From: Cupriavidus basilensis OR16
GTDB taxonomy: Bacteria; Pseudomonadota; Gammaproteobacteria; Burkholderiales; Burkholderiaceae
Length of the DNA stretch: 64,000 nucleotides
NCBI RefSeq assembly: GCF_000243095.1
Contig: NZ_AHJE01000025.1
Span: forward strand, 1 to 64,000
Reading direction: 5' to 3'
Under the pieces are notes generated by a model that was given only the letters and a program-made list of their open reading frames with translations, did not search any database and was not told the origin of the DNA. This document shows, one piece after another, positions 55,791 through 63,377 of the stretch. How positions within the stretch are numbered: the stretch's first letter is position 1; each line of letters starts with the position of its first letter. A program made the translations under genes and the position numbers.

Positions 55791-56274
55791 CTCGTGGTGC
55801 GCCGCGTGCTCTCTTCTGGCGATCGGTCGCCGTGTTTGAGTTGTCCAGCAACGTCAGGCCTCGCGCTTCTGCGTGAGAAAGGTGGCTGGTAATGAGTGGA
55901 CCGTGCTTGCGCAGGCTGATGCGCCAGGTACATGCGCACAGGTTGCGGAGCGGACATGCCGCCGGGTCGGGAGGGTGATGGGCGGTTGTCGCCCTGAACG
56001 AATCGGGTGTACGCCCGACAGGCCGCCGTTAATATTTTGATGATGTCTGGCAGCCGGCACGTTTGGGCCGACGAGAAGAGGGTCGGCGAACGGCCAAGAC
56101 CGCCAATGATACCATTTTCCGTCAATCGGCGCTCGCCCGCGGATTTGCGCGTACGATAGGCATGGCATTGCACATAGCGTCTCTCGTGGCACTGGCGTGG
56201 TGCGGCGCTACCTGTCGTATCCCAGGGAAGCCGGTGCCCGATGCCGGGCAGGCCGCAATTGAACGAGGTGATCG
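55791..56274. other. Intergenic region without recognised features
   Basis: About 480 bp. Open frames on the minus strand (for example 55739-56173) look non-coding in composition and lack ribosome-binding sites. Nothing further is recognised; it should contain promoters for the genes at 55485 and 56275. Confidence 0.4.
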
Positions 56275-56475
56275 ATGCCGGAGAGTTTTTTCTATCAAGG
56301 CCACTACGTCAACTTCGAGCTGACGCAGCGCACCTTCGGCCAATGGAACTGGGTCTATACGCTGGACACGCACGGCCGTTTTGAAAACCAGGGCAACGCG
56401 TTCAGCTCGCGCGAGCTGGCCATGGAGGATGCCCTGGATAATGCAAAGGCTCGGATCGAGCGCCTGGGGCACTAG
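56275..56475 (+). CDS. Hypothetical small protein
   Basis: A 66-residue protein starting MPESFFYQGHYVNFELTQRT, aromatic-rich, with a C-terminal helix (MEDALDNAKARIERLGH). GAGGTG precedes ATG 56275. Its Y-x-G start, strands and final helix echo the YKGF proteins of this island, but identity is too low to call homology. Function unknown. Confidence 0.62.
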   Translation: MPESFFYQGHYVNFELTQRTFGQWNWVYTLDTHGRFENQGNAFSSRELAMEDALDNAKARIERLGH

Positions 56476-56502
56476 TTAAGCGGCAGCAGGCGCTTGGTCG
56501 CC

Positions 56503-56745
56503 TTACTTCCCCTCGTTGGGAATATTGTACTGCGCTTGCAGCGAGACCGTGAACGGCTGGATCTTTTCAATGCAGGCCGCGCTGTCGCCGCCTTCCATGG
56601 TGGAAAGATTCCAGTTGCAGCCACCTGCGTCCGGCGCATGCCAGCAGATGTCGCCAAAACAGGCGCCGCTGCATTCCGTGAATTTCTGCTGCTCGGCGCG
56701 AATCATTGCGCGCAGTTCCGCCTTGTTCTTGATTTGTCGGTCCAT
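56503..56745 (-). CDS. Cysteine-containing hypothetical protein
   Basis: An 80-residue protein (MDRQIKNKAELRAMIRAEQQ, then CSGACFGDICWHAPDAGGC) with five or six cysteines and no signal peptide. ATG 56745 has GGAGA upstream. The spacing of cysteines might bind metal, but no known domain is recognised. Confidence 0.62.
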   Translation of the reverse strand: MDRQIKNKAELRAMIRAEQQKFTECSGACFGDICWHAPDAGGCNWNLSTMEGGDSAACIEKIQPFTVSLQAQYNIPNEGK

Positions 56746-56855
56746 GGTCGTCTCCTGGTTTTTCGTGGGGAAGTCTTGCTGGGCGTGGCTGCGGCCAGGC
56801 CGGTCAGGGCGGCCGCGCGATGGACTGCAATTCCGGGCGAATCGAGGGGGCGGGA

Positions 56856-57125
56856 CTACTTGCGCTTGACGAAGGTGGACATGTCGTCGATGACGGTCCG
56901 TGCATAGGACACCGCCAGGTCGATGGCATCGTGCGGCGTGTGCGCGACATGCTCGAGCAAGGGTGGGACCAGCCGGAGCGAACCGCTGTCGCCGCTGACC
57001 TGGGTGATGGTCACGGTGGCGAGAAAGCTCGCCCGTGCAAGTTCGGCATTGGCGCTTTCGTCGAACGAGCGGCGTACGTTGGCCGAAACCTTGAACCCTT
57101 TGTAGATCGCATGGTTTTGAGACAT
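56856..57125 (-). CDS. Hypothetical protein related to YKGF family
   Basis: An 89-residue protein starting MSQNHAIYKGFKVSANVRRS, with SFLATVTITQ and a C-terminal helix DAIDLAVSYARTVIDD. The IYKGF start, central strand and final helix match the layout of the 94-residue paralogues at 53.2 and 53.9 kb, suggesting distant homology. A strong AAGGAGAT precedes ATG 57125. Function unknown. Confidence 0.68.
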   Translation of the reverse strand: MSQNHAIYKGFKVSANVRRSFDESANAELARASFLATVTITQVSGDSGSLRLVPPLLEHVAHTPHDAIDLAVSYARTVIDDMSTFVKRK

Positions 57126-57349
57126 GATGATCTCCTTTCTTCGACGAGCATACGCTGTTTGCCTGGTGGCGTCCGATTTACTTGGCGGCGCAATGGCAGG
57201 CGCGGATCGCCAGGCGGCCGAGGGCGATTTTCCCGCTTCGGTAAAGCGCAGGCGCTCGCGCGCGATATTTCACTGAACGCGGGAGTAAGCGGGTATGCTG
57301 GATCTGCCGCCTGGCACGCAATGCAGTAACCCACTCGTGGAGACACACC

Positions 57350-57487
57350 ATGGCCAAAGGTCAATTACGCGGCAACCGCGAAACCAAGAAGCCCAAGCAA
57401 CCCAAGAAGCCGGTCGCGCCCGCAGCACCGTTCGGCGCTGTGCAGTCGCGCGTAGGCAACGATGGCGCTGCAGGCAAGAAGAAGTAA
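57350..57487 (+). CDS. Lysine-rich 45-residue protein
   Basis: A very basic peptide, MAKGQLRGNRETKKPKQPKK then PVAPAAPFGAVQSRVG, ending GKKK. GGAG lies nine bases before ATG 57350. Similar short Lys/Pro-rich proteins are common in Burkholderiales and may bind nucleic acid; this is inference from composition. It is followed by a run of degenerate 9-bp repeats. Confidence 0.6.
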   Translation: MAKGQLRGNRETKKPKQPKKPVAPAAPFGAVQSRVGNDGAAGKKK

Positions 57488-57510
57488 TCAAGGCGCAAGT
57501 AATGCGCAAC

Positions 57511-57555
57511 CGAAGTAGCCGAAGCAACCGAAGCCACTGAAGCCACTGAAGCGCG
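57511..57555. repeat. Five degenerate 9-bp tandem repeats
   Basis: CGAAGTAGC, CGAAGCAAC, CGAAGCCAC, TGAAGCCAC, TGAAGCGCG follow one another without gaps just after the Lys-rich gene. They look like slippage-derived sequence; no function evident. Confidence 0.6.
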
Positions 57556-57710
57556 ACTGAGACGGAACGTCAGGCTGGACCGTGCCACCTTGCTTTGCAG
57601 CAAGAAGCCCCGGGGTGCCGCCCCTACCGGCGCGTGCCCGTCCTGCGCCTGACGCTCACCCGAGGCGGTGGCGAGCTGCCGTCAGGCGCTCGAGACACCG
57701 GGAGTGCAAG

Positions 57711-57944
57711 ATGAGGCGTGACATGTCCTTTGCGGACCGCGTGCTGTCGGCATTGCGCGCTGACAGCCAGGCGATGATGACGGATCTCCAGCTCGCCAAG
57801 GCGCTGGGCAATGCCGACGCGTCCAAGCTCAGCCACCATTTACTGCTGCTTCAGGATTCGGGCCTGGTCGCCAAGACCGCTACCTCCGGGTGGCGCCTGA
57901 CCTGGGCCGGCCACGACCGCGCGGAAGCGCGTAGCGCAGCCTAG
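57711..57944 (+). CDS. Small winged-helix-like DNA-binding protein
   Basis: A 77-residue protein: MSFADRVLSALRADSQAMMT, then DLQLAKALGNADASKLSHHL and a wing-like GLVAKTATSGWRLTWAG. This fits a minimal winged helix-turn-helix of ArsR/MarR type. ATG 57711 has GGAG upstream; ATG 57723 is an alternative start. Regulated target unknown. It shares a terminator with the convergent gene at 58027. Confidence 0.6.
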   Translation: MRRDMSFADRVLSALRADSQAMMTDLQLAKALGNADASKLSHHLLLLQDSGLVAKTATSGWRLTWAGHDRAEARSAA

Positions 57945-57990
57945 CAGGCATCCGGCCGGACGCGCAGACAAACCACCTGCCATAAAGTAC

Positions 57991-58020
57991 AAAGCCCGTG
58001 GCCATTGCGGCACGGGCTTT
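57991..58020. terminator. Shared hairpin terminator
   Basis: AAAGCCCGTG and CACGGGCTTT are perfect 10-bp arms with a 10-base loop, between the convergent genes ending at 57944 and 58027. Confidence 0.75.
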
Positions 58021-58026
58021 GTCACG

Positions 58027-58173
58027 CTATTTCTTGTCGGCGGGCTGTACCGCTTGCGGATCAAACTGGCCGGGCTGGGAGGTTCGCCGCTTTTCGCCGG
58101 GTTGCTGGAAGTGTGTCTTCCAGGGTGTGGTCGGCGCTGTTTGCTGACCAGGCTGCCTGGGACTGTAATTCAT
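58027..58173 (-). CDS. Gln/Pro-rich 48-residue protein
   Basis: The frame reads MNYSPRQPGQQTAPTTPWKT, then HFQQPGEKRRTSQPGQF and ends PADKK. A GGGGG tract lies about eight bases before ATG 58173. It is too short and biased in composition to assign, but start, ribosome-binding site and adjoining terminator are all in place. Possibly disordered. Confidence 0.5.
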   Translation of the reverse strand: MNYSPRQPGQQTAPTTPWKTHFQQPGEKRRTSQPGQFDPQAVQPADKK

Positions 58174-58306
58174 TCGATACCCCCATCGATGTCCGTCCGT
58201 GCCGGACCGGCACTCTCCCAGTGTAGGCCTATGCGGGTCCTTTCCCTAACGCTGTTACCGATGAGGCGCCCGCCAGCGGCGGCGTTGCCACGCTGGCGTC
58301 ATTCCG

Positions 58307-59809
58307 TCATTCCTCCTGGAACGCTTCCTCGCGCTTGGCCTTGATCGACGGCAGGGCAACGATGCAGACCAGCAGGCCAGCCGCAATCAGCAGGCCGAGC
58401 GACAGCGGACGGGTCAGGAACACGGTGAATGTCCCTCGCGACAGCAAGAGCGCGCGGCGGAAGTTCTCTTCCATCATCGGCCCCAGCACGAAGCCCAGCA
58501 GCAACGGCGCCGGCTCGCACTTGAGCTTGATGAACAGGTAGCCGATCACACCGAAGCCAGCTGCGGTAAAGACGTCGAAGGTCTGGTTGTTGACCGAGAA
58601 CACGCCGATGCAGCAGAACACCAGGATGGCCGGGTACAGGTAGCGGTAGGGCACCTGCAGCAGCTTGACCCAGATCCCGATCAGCGGCAGGTTCAGGATG
58701 ATCAGCATCAGGTTGCCGATCCACATCGAGGCGATCAGGCCCCAGAACAGCGCGGGGTTGCTGGTCATGACCTGCGGGCCCGGCTGGATGTTGTGGATGG
58801 TCATCGCGCCTACCATCAGCGCCATCACGGCGTTGGGCGGAATGCCCAGCGTGAGCAGCGGGATGAAGGAGGTCTGCGCCGCGGCATTGTTGGCCGATTC
58901 CGGACCCGCCACGCCTTCGATGGCGCCCTTGCCGAACTCATGCGAGTACTTGGAGGTCTTCTTCTCCAGCGAGTAGGCCGCGAAGGAAGCGAGCGCCGCA
59001 CCGCCGCCGGGCAGGATCCCGAGAATGGAGCCAAGCGCGGTACCGCGCAGCACCGCCGGCGCCATACGCTTGAAGTCAGCCTTGGAGGGCCACAGGTTGG
59101 TGACGTGGTCGGTGAAGGTCTCGCGGTTTTCCTTCTGCTCCAGGTTGGCGATGATCTCGGCGAAGCCGAACATGCCCATGGCCAGCGCGACGAAGTCGAC
59201 GCCGTCGGTCAGTTCAGGCACGTCGAATGAGAAGCGCGCGGCGCCCGAGTTCACGTCGGTGCCGACCAGGCCCAGCAGCAGCCCCAGCACGATCATGGCG
59301 ACCGCCTTGGGCAGCGAGCCCGAAGCCAGCACCACGGCGCCGATCAGGCCCAGGCACATCAGCGAGAAGTACTCGGCGGGGCCGAACTTGAACGCCAGTT
59401 CCGACAGCGGCGTAGCAAACGCGGCCAGGATCAGCGTAGCCACGCAGCCGGCGAAGAAGGAGCCCAGGCCGGCAGTGGCCAGTGCCACGCCCGCTCGTCC
59501 CCGCCTTGCCATCTGGTAGCCATCGATGGTGGTCACCACCGACGACGATTCACCCGGCAGGTTCACCAGGATAGCGGTGGTGGAGCCACCATACTGCGCG
59601 CCGTAGTAAATACCGGCCAGCATGATCAGCGCAGCCACCGGCGGCAGCGTGTAAGTCACCGGCAGCAGCATGGCGATGGTCGCCAGCGGCCCGATGCCAG
59701 GCAGCACGCCGATCAGCGTTCCCAGCACACAGCCGAGAAAGCAGTACCCAACGTTTTGCAGTGTCAGCGCCGTGGAGAACCCAAGGGCCAGGTGTTCGAA
59801 TAGTTCCAT
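58307..59809 (-). CDS. Tripartite tricarboxylate transporter, TctA subunit
   Basis: Large inner-membrane subunit of a TTT transporter: 500 residues with about twelve helices. Diagnostic sequence is VLGTLIGVLPGIGPLATIAMLLP, then YYGAQYGGSTTAILVNLPGE and a second half-repeat, SILGILPGGGAALASFAAYSLE. ATG 59809 is set by MELFEHLALGF. The usual tctB and tctC neighbours are missing, so it must work with subunits encoded elsewhere or be a remnant operon. Substrate is probably a di- or tricarboxylate. Confidence 0.9.
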   Translation of the reverse strand: MELFEHLALGFSTALTLQNVGYCFLGCVLGTLIGVLPGIGPLATIAMLLPVTYTLPPVAALIMLAGIYYGAQYGGSTTAILVNLPGESSSVVTTIDGYQMARRGRAGVALATAGLGSFFAGCVATLILAAFATPLSELAFKFGPAEYFSLMCLGLIGAVVLASGSLPKAVAMIVLGLLLGLVGTDVNSGAARFSFDVPELTDGVDFVALAMGMFGFAEIIANLEQKENRETFTDHVTNLWPSKADFKRMAPAVLRGTALGSILGILPGGGAALASFAAYSLEKKTSKYSHEFGKGAIEGVAGPESANNAAAQTSFIPLLTLGIPPNAVMALMVGAMTIHNIQPGPQVMTSNPALFWGLIASMWIGNLMLIILNLPLIGIWVKLLQVPYRYLYPAILVFCCIGVFSVNNQTFDVFTAAGFGVIGYLFIKLKCEPAPLLLGFVLGPMMEENFRRALLLSRGTFTVFLTRPLSLGLLIAAGLLVCIVALPSIKAKREEAFQEE

Positions 59810-60190
59810 GAGGCTGTCTCCCTCGCCTGCAGTGAAACCCGGGCTGCGCATCTGCCCCAGGGGCAGGCACGGCGGACCAGGCCGCGCGCTGTATTCTTTT
59901 GCGGATTCGCGCGCGTATCGGAGGAAGCTGGCGCGGCACAAGGCCACGCTGGTTTCCGCCACAGATTGTCATCGACAGCAGGCGCGCGCCTAGGCGCACC
60001 CCAATGGCTTACCAAGCACAGTAGGCGCGAGTGCTTTCATCCGCCTTTCAGCGACCGCGGCTGCGGGTATGTCCCGATACGCTGGAGTGACGCAGGCGAT
60101 CCTCGGCCCTGAAAAGCCAACGCCCCGGGCGAGAGCCGGGGCGCTGTCACATGGCCTGCCACGAACCTGGCAGGCACGCAGGTGCGAGGC
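59810..60190. other. Intergenic region upstream of tctA
   Basis: About 380 bp between the tctA start and the MXKDX gene end. It contains the terminator of the MXKDX gene (60121-60143). No tctB remnant or other gene is recognised. Confidence 0.5.
60121..60143 (-). terminator. Hairpin terminator of the MXKDX gene
   Basis: CGCCCCGG (60121-60128) and CCGGGGCG (60136-60143) form a stem 48 bp past the stop of the leftward gene; on that strand TTGGCTTTTC follows. Confidence 0.6.
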
Positions 60191-60511
60191 TTACTGCTTC
60201 ATCGTGTCCTTGCCCATCGAGTCCTTGCCCATCGCGTCCTTGCTCATGGAGTCCTTGCTCATGCTGTCCTTGCCCATCTTGTCCTTGCTCATCTTGTCCT
60301 TACTCATCTTGTCCTTACTCATCTTGTCGTGGCTCTTGCTCATCTTGTCCTTGCTCATCGAGTCCTTGCTCATCGAGTCCTTGCTCATGGTGTCCTTGGC
60401 CATGCTGCTGTCATTGCTCATGGCATCCTTCTTCATGGTGTCCTGGGCAAAGGCATGACCGGCGAACAGCATCGTGGTCGAGAGCAGGGTGGCTGCGAAA
60501 AGTTTGTTCAT
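60191..60511 (-). CDS. Pentapeptide MXKDX repeat protein
   Basis: A 106-residue exported protein: signal peptide MNKLFAATLLSTTMLFAGHA, then about 16 copies of a five-residue unit such as KDKMS, KDSMS and KDAMS, with Met and Lys-Asp strictly spaced. It fits the MXKDX repeat family found in proteobacteria; function is unknown, though methionine-rich periplasmic proteins are often linked to copper or oxidant chemistry. ATG 60511 is set by the signal peptide. It lies 61 bp downstream of the YedY-like gene. Confidence 0.85.
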   Translation of the reverse strand: MNKLFAATLLSTTMLFAGHAFAQDTMKKDAMSNDSSMAKDTMSKDSMSKDSMSKDKMSKSHDKMSKDKMSKDKMSKDKMGKDSMSKDSMSKDAMGKDSMGKDTMKQ

Positions 60512-60572
60512 GAAGATCTCCTTGGGTATGTCAGTGTGCAAGCCGGCACCATGTCGGCCAATTTCAAGCGGA

Positions 60573-61346
60573 TCAGGATCCGCCGAACCAGTTGTATCCC
60601 TGGTCTTCCCAGTAACCGCCGGGATACGTGTTGGTGACGTACAGCGCCATGATGTGCTTGGGGTTCTTGTAGCCAAGCTTGGTCGGCATGCGCAGTTTCA
60701 TGGGGAAGCCGTATTTGGGCGGCAGCTTCTCCCCGTCGTAGGTAAAGGTCAGCAGCGTCTGCGGATGCAGCGCGGTAGGCATGTCGATGCTGGTGAAGTA
60801 GTCGTCGGCACAGCGAAAGCCCACATACTTCGCGCTGGTGTCGGCGCCCACGCGACGCAGGAATTCCGAGAAGGGCGTGCCTCCCCATTTGCCGATGGCG
60901 CTCCAGCCTTCCACGCAGATATGGCGCGTGACCTGCGAGGTCTGCGGCAGCGCGTACAGTTGCTCGAGGGTCCACGGATCCTTGCGCGCCACCATGCCGC
61001 CGACTTCCAGCCGGAAGTCAGCACCGTCGACCTCGGGCACTTCGTCCTCGCCGTAGAAGGCATTGAACGGGAACGGCCGAGTGATCATGGACTCCGCGTA
61101 GGTGGGCGCGAGCCGCTTGGGGTCGAACAGCCAGCCTTGCACGCGATCGTTGAAGCGCGATACCGCGGTGAGGAAGCGGTCCACCGAGGCGTCGTCGGTC
61201 AGGCTGCAACCCGTGAGCATCGTCAGCCCGCCCAGCGTGACGGCGCGCTTGGCGAACAGGCGGCGCGACGGCATATCGAGTTCACGCACGGCATCCCGCA
61301 GGATCAGGCGCCGGTCTAGCGTGACGATGGGTTTGGATTTGTCCAT
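60573..61346 (-). CDS. YedY/MsrP-like molybdopterin oxidoreductase
   Basis: A 257-residue oxidoreductase of the sulfite-oxidase fold. The Mo-ligating cysteine lies in RHICVEGWSAIGKWGG. The N terminus has SRRLFAKRAVTLGGLTMLTGCS, a twin-arginine type signal with a lipobox-like TGC. It resembles MsrP, the periplasmic methionine-sulfoxide reductase catalytic subunit, but lacks the classic MsrP context. A membrane cytochrome gene lies just upstream and probably supplies electrons. Confidence 0.83.
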   Translation of the reverse strand: MDKSKPIVTLDRRLILRDAVRELDMPSRRLFAKRAVTLGGLTMLTGCSLTDDASVDRFLTAVSRFNDRVQGWLFDPKRLAPTYAESMITRPFPFNAFYGEDEVPEVDGADFRLEVGGMVARKDPWTLEQLYALPQTSQVTRHICVEGWSAIGKWGGTPFSEFLRRVGADTSAKYVGFRCADDYFTSIDMPTALHPQTLLTFTYDGEKLPPKYGFPMKLRMPTKLGYKNPKHIMALYVTNTYPGGYWEDQGYNWFGGS

Positions 61347-61415
61347 GGCGATTCTCCGCGATGCGGTTTTGTATGCGGTTCTGTGGATGCGGTATTTCGT
61401 GAATGCGGCCGGCGT

Positions 61416-62054
61416 TCAGCGGCCGCGCAGCATGATCAGCAGCGTGCGCGGCACCAGCGCCACCATGGCCACATGCACGACGATGAACAGCACGATGGCG
61501 CTCATGCACACGAAGTGGACCCAGCGCGCCGCGTCATAGCCGCCCATCAGGTCGCGCAGCAGCGGGAACTGCACCGACTTCCAGATCGCCAGGCCGGACA
61601 GCACCGTCACCACGATAACCAGCACCACGCCCAGGTACATGGCCTTCTGGGCTGCGTTGTATTCAGCCAGGTCCGGGTGCGCCAGCCGGCCGCGCAGCGC
61701 CGCGGCGACATCGCGCAGCGCTGCGGGCACCGACAGCGGCAGGAAGCGGCGGCGGAACCGTCCGGTGAGCGCATTCATCACCAGGTAGAACAGCCCGTTG
61801 GCGACCAGCAGCCACATGGCGGCGAAGTGCCACTGCAGCGCGCCCCCCAGCCATCCGCCCAGCGTGATGCCCTTGGGGAAATGCAGGCCGAACAGCGGTG
61901 ACGCGTTATAGATGCGCCAGCCGCTCATCACCATGATGATGACGGCGATGGCGTTGAGCCAATGGGTGATGCGCACCCATGCCGGCTGGATGGCGGCGGA
62001 CCTTTGTCCGCGGCGGTCGTGCGCGGGCCGCGATAGCTGGGAGGCTGTGTCCAC
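61416..62054 (-). CDS. Cytochrome b561-type membrane protein
   Basis: A 212-residue inner-membrane cytochrome with four transmembrane helices. Candidate haem histidines are in WVRITHWLNAIAV, LQWHFAAMWLL and FIVVHVAMVAL. The start is GTG at 62054 with GGAGAAAG upstream. It lies 69 bp before the YedY-like gene and probably passes quinol electrons to it, analogous to MsrQ but of the b561 family. The order on the strand is cytochrome, oxidoreductase, MXKDX protein. Confidence 0.82.
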   Translation of the reverse strand: MDTASQLSRPAHDRRGQRSAAIQPAWVRITHWLNAIAVIIMVMSGWRIYNASPLFGLHFPKGITLGGWLGGALQWHFAAMWLLVANGLFYLVMNALTGRFRRRFLPLSVPAALRDVAAALRGRLAHPDLAEYNAAQKAMYLGVVLVIVVTVLSGLAIWKSVQFPLLRDLMGGYDAARWVHFVCMSAIVLFIVVHVAMVALVPRTLLIMLRGR

Positions 62055-62445
62055 CGTCTTTCTCCAATGTTCCGTGGCGCTCGCAGGTGCGGTTGCAACG
62101 GTTTATGTGCCTTTGTCGACGGTGGCGGCACGAACTTACACGCGGTACGGAAATTTTTCTGGCACGCGGGCACGTCGGCAACGGGTATCCCCGGAGTCAC
62201 TCAGCGAGCTCGGCGAAAGAAGGTACGGACTGTTGGGCGACGCATGGACGGCTACCCGCACCCTTGACATTAGCACTCCGCCCGCGAGACGCCAAAGGCT
62301 ATCGATGCCCGGCTCCCACGGCCCGCTACAATGCTGGCGGGCCGCGCGGCCCGCGCTGTCCCATTGCGCGCATACAGCCCGGGCTGCCCGGAGCCGCGCA
62401 TACCGCCGCCGCCCCGACACCATCCACGGACCCCAGGATCTCCGC
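62055..62445. other. Divergent intergenic region
   Basis: About 390 bp between the leftward cytochrome gene and the rightward phosphatase. No gene, repeat or RNA is recognised; it should contain both promoters. Confidence 0.4.
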
Positions 62446-63237
62446 ATGCCTTTGACCGCCGAGCAGCTTATCGAATACATGGACTTCGCCGCAGGCCTCG
62501 CGCAGGCGGCCGGCAACGCCAGCCTGCCGTACTTCCGCAGCGCCCCGGCGGTAGAGGACAAAGGCGGCCGGCGCTTCGACCCGGTCACCGCGGCCGACAA
62601 GGCTGCCGAGCGCGCCATGCGCGACCTGATCCTGGCGAGGTACCCGGAGCACGGCATCCTGGGCGAGGAAGAAGACCGCGTGGCCGGCAGCTCGCCGCTG
62701 ACCTGGGTGCTCGATCCCATCGATGGCACCCGGGCCTTTATCACCGGGCTGCCGCTGTGGGGCACGCTGATCGCGCTCAATGACGGCCAGCGGCCGGTGA
62801 TCGGCATCATGGACCAGCCGTTCACGCGCGAGCGGTTCAGCGGCGATGGCAGCCAGGCATGGCTCAACGGCCAGCCCCTGCGCACCCGGCCGTGCGCCGA
62901 CCTGGCGCAGGCCAAGCTGATGTGCACCACGCCGGAGATGTTCGAGGACGCGGCGCAGTTCGCCGCGTTTCGCCGCGTGGCGGACGCCGCCCGGATGCAG
63001 CGCTACGGCGGCGATTGCTACGCCTACTGCATGGTCGCGGCGGGCCATGTGGATGCGGTGGTCGAGGCCGGCCTGAAGGCTTACGACGTGCAGGCGCTGA
63101 TTCCCATCGTGCAAGGCGCCGGTGGCGTCATGACAAGCTGGTCCGGCGGCGATGCGCAGCAGGGCGGCACCGTGGTTGCCTGCGGCGACCCGCGGCTGCA
63201 TCAGCAGATACTCGCGTTGCTGAATGCGCCTGTTTGA
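62446..63237 (+). CDS. hisN: Histidinol-phosphatase / inositol monophosphatase family
   Basis: A 263-residue Mg2+-dependent phosphatase. Metal-binding motifs are GILGEEEDR, WVLDPIDGTRAFITGLPLWG and, near the C terminus, VEAGLKAYDVQALIPIVQGAGG. Overall sequence is closer to HisN histidinol-phosphatases than to SuhB, so a role in histidine synthesis is most likely. ATG 62446 is taken from the family start. It is followed 140 bp later by the Hsp70-like gene. Confidence 0.85.
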   Translation: MPLTAEQLIEYMDFAAGLAQAAGNASLPYFRSAPAVEDKGGRRFDPVTAADKAAERAMRDLILARYPEHGILGEEEDRVAGSSPLTWVLDPIDGTRAFITGLPLWGTLIALNDGQRPVIGIMDQPFTRERFSGDGSQAWLNGQPLRTRPCADLAQAKLMCTTPEMFEDAAQFAAFRRVADAARMQRYGGDCYAYCMVAAGHVDAVVEAGLKAYDVQALIPIVQGAGGVMTSWSGGDAQQGGTVVACGDPRLHQQILALLNAPV

Positions 63238-63377
63238 GCACTTCGCAGGCCCCGGCGCGCCGGCCAGGCTTGCTATCATGCTGGCCGCGACGTCCGGTGC
63301 GGGAATTGCTATCCAAACGCCATCCAAGCGCCATCCCGGCCCGGACCTAACCATGCAGTAGGGAAGAAACCAGAAAC

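Noticed and set aside
57361..57603. Minus-strand frame with ASVASVAS repeats
   Set aside because: It is the antisense of the 9-bp repeats and the Lys-rich gene, with no start signals.
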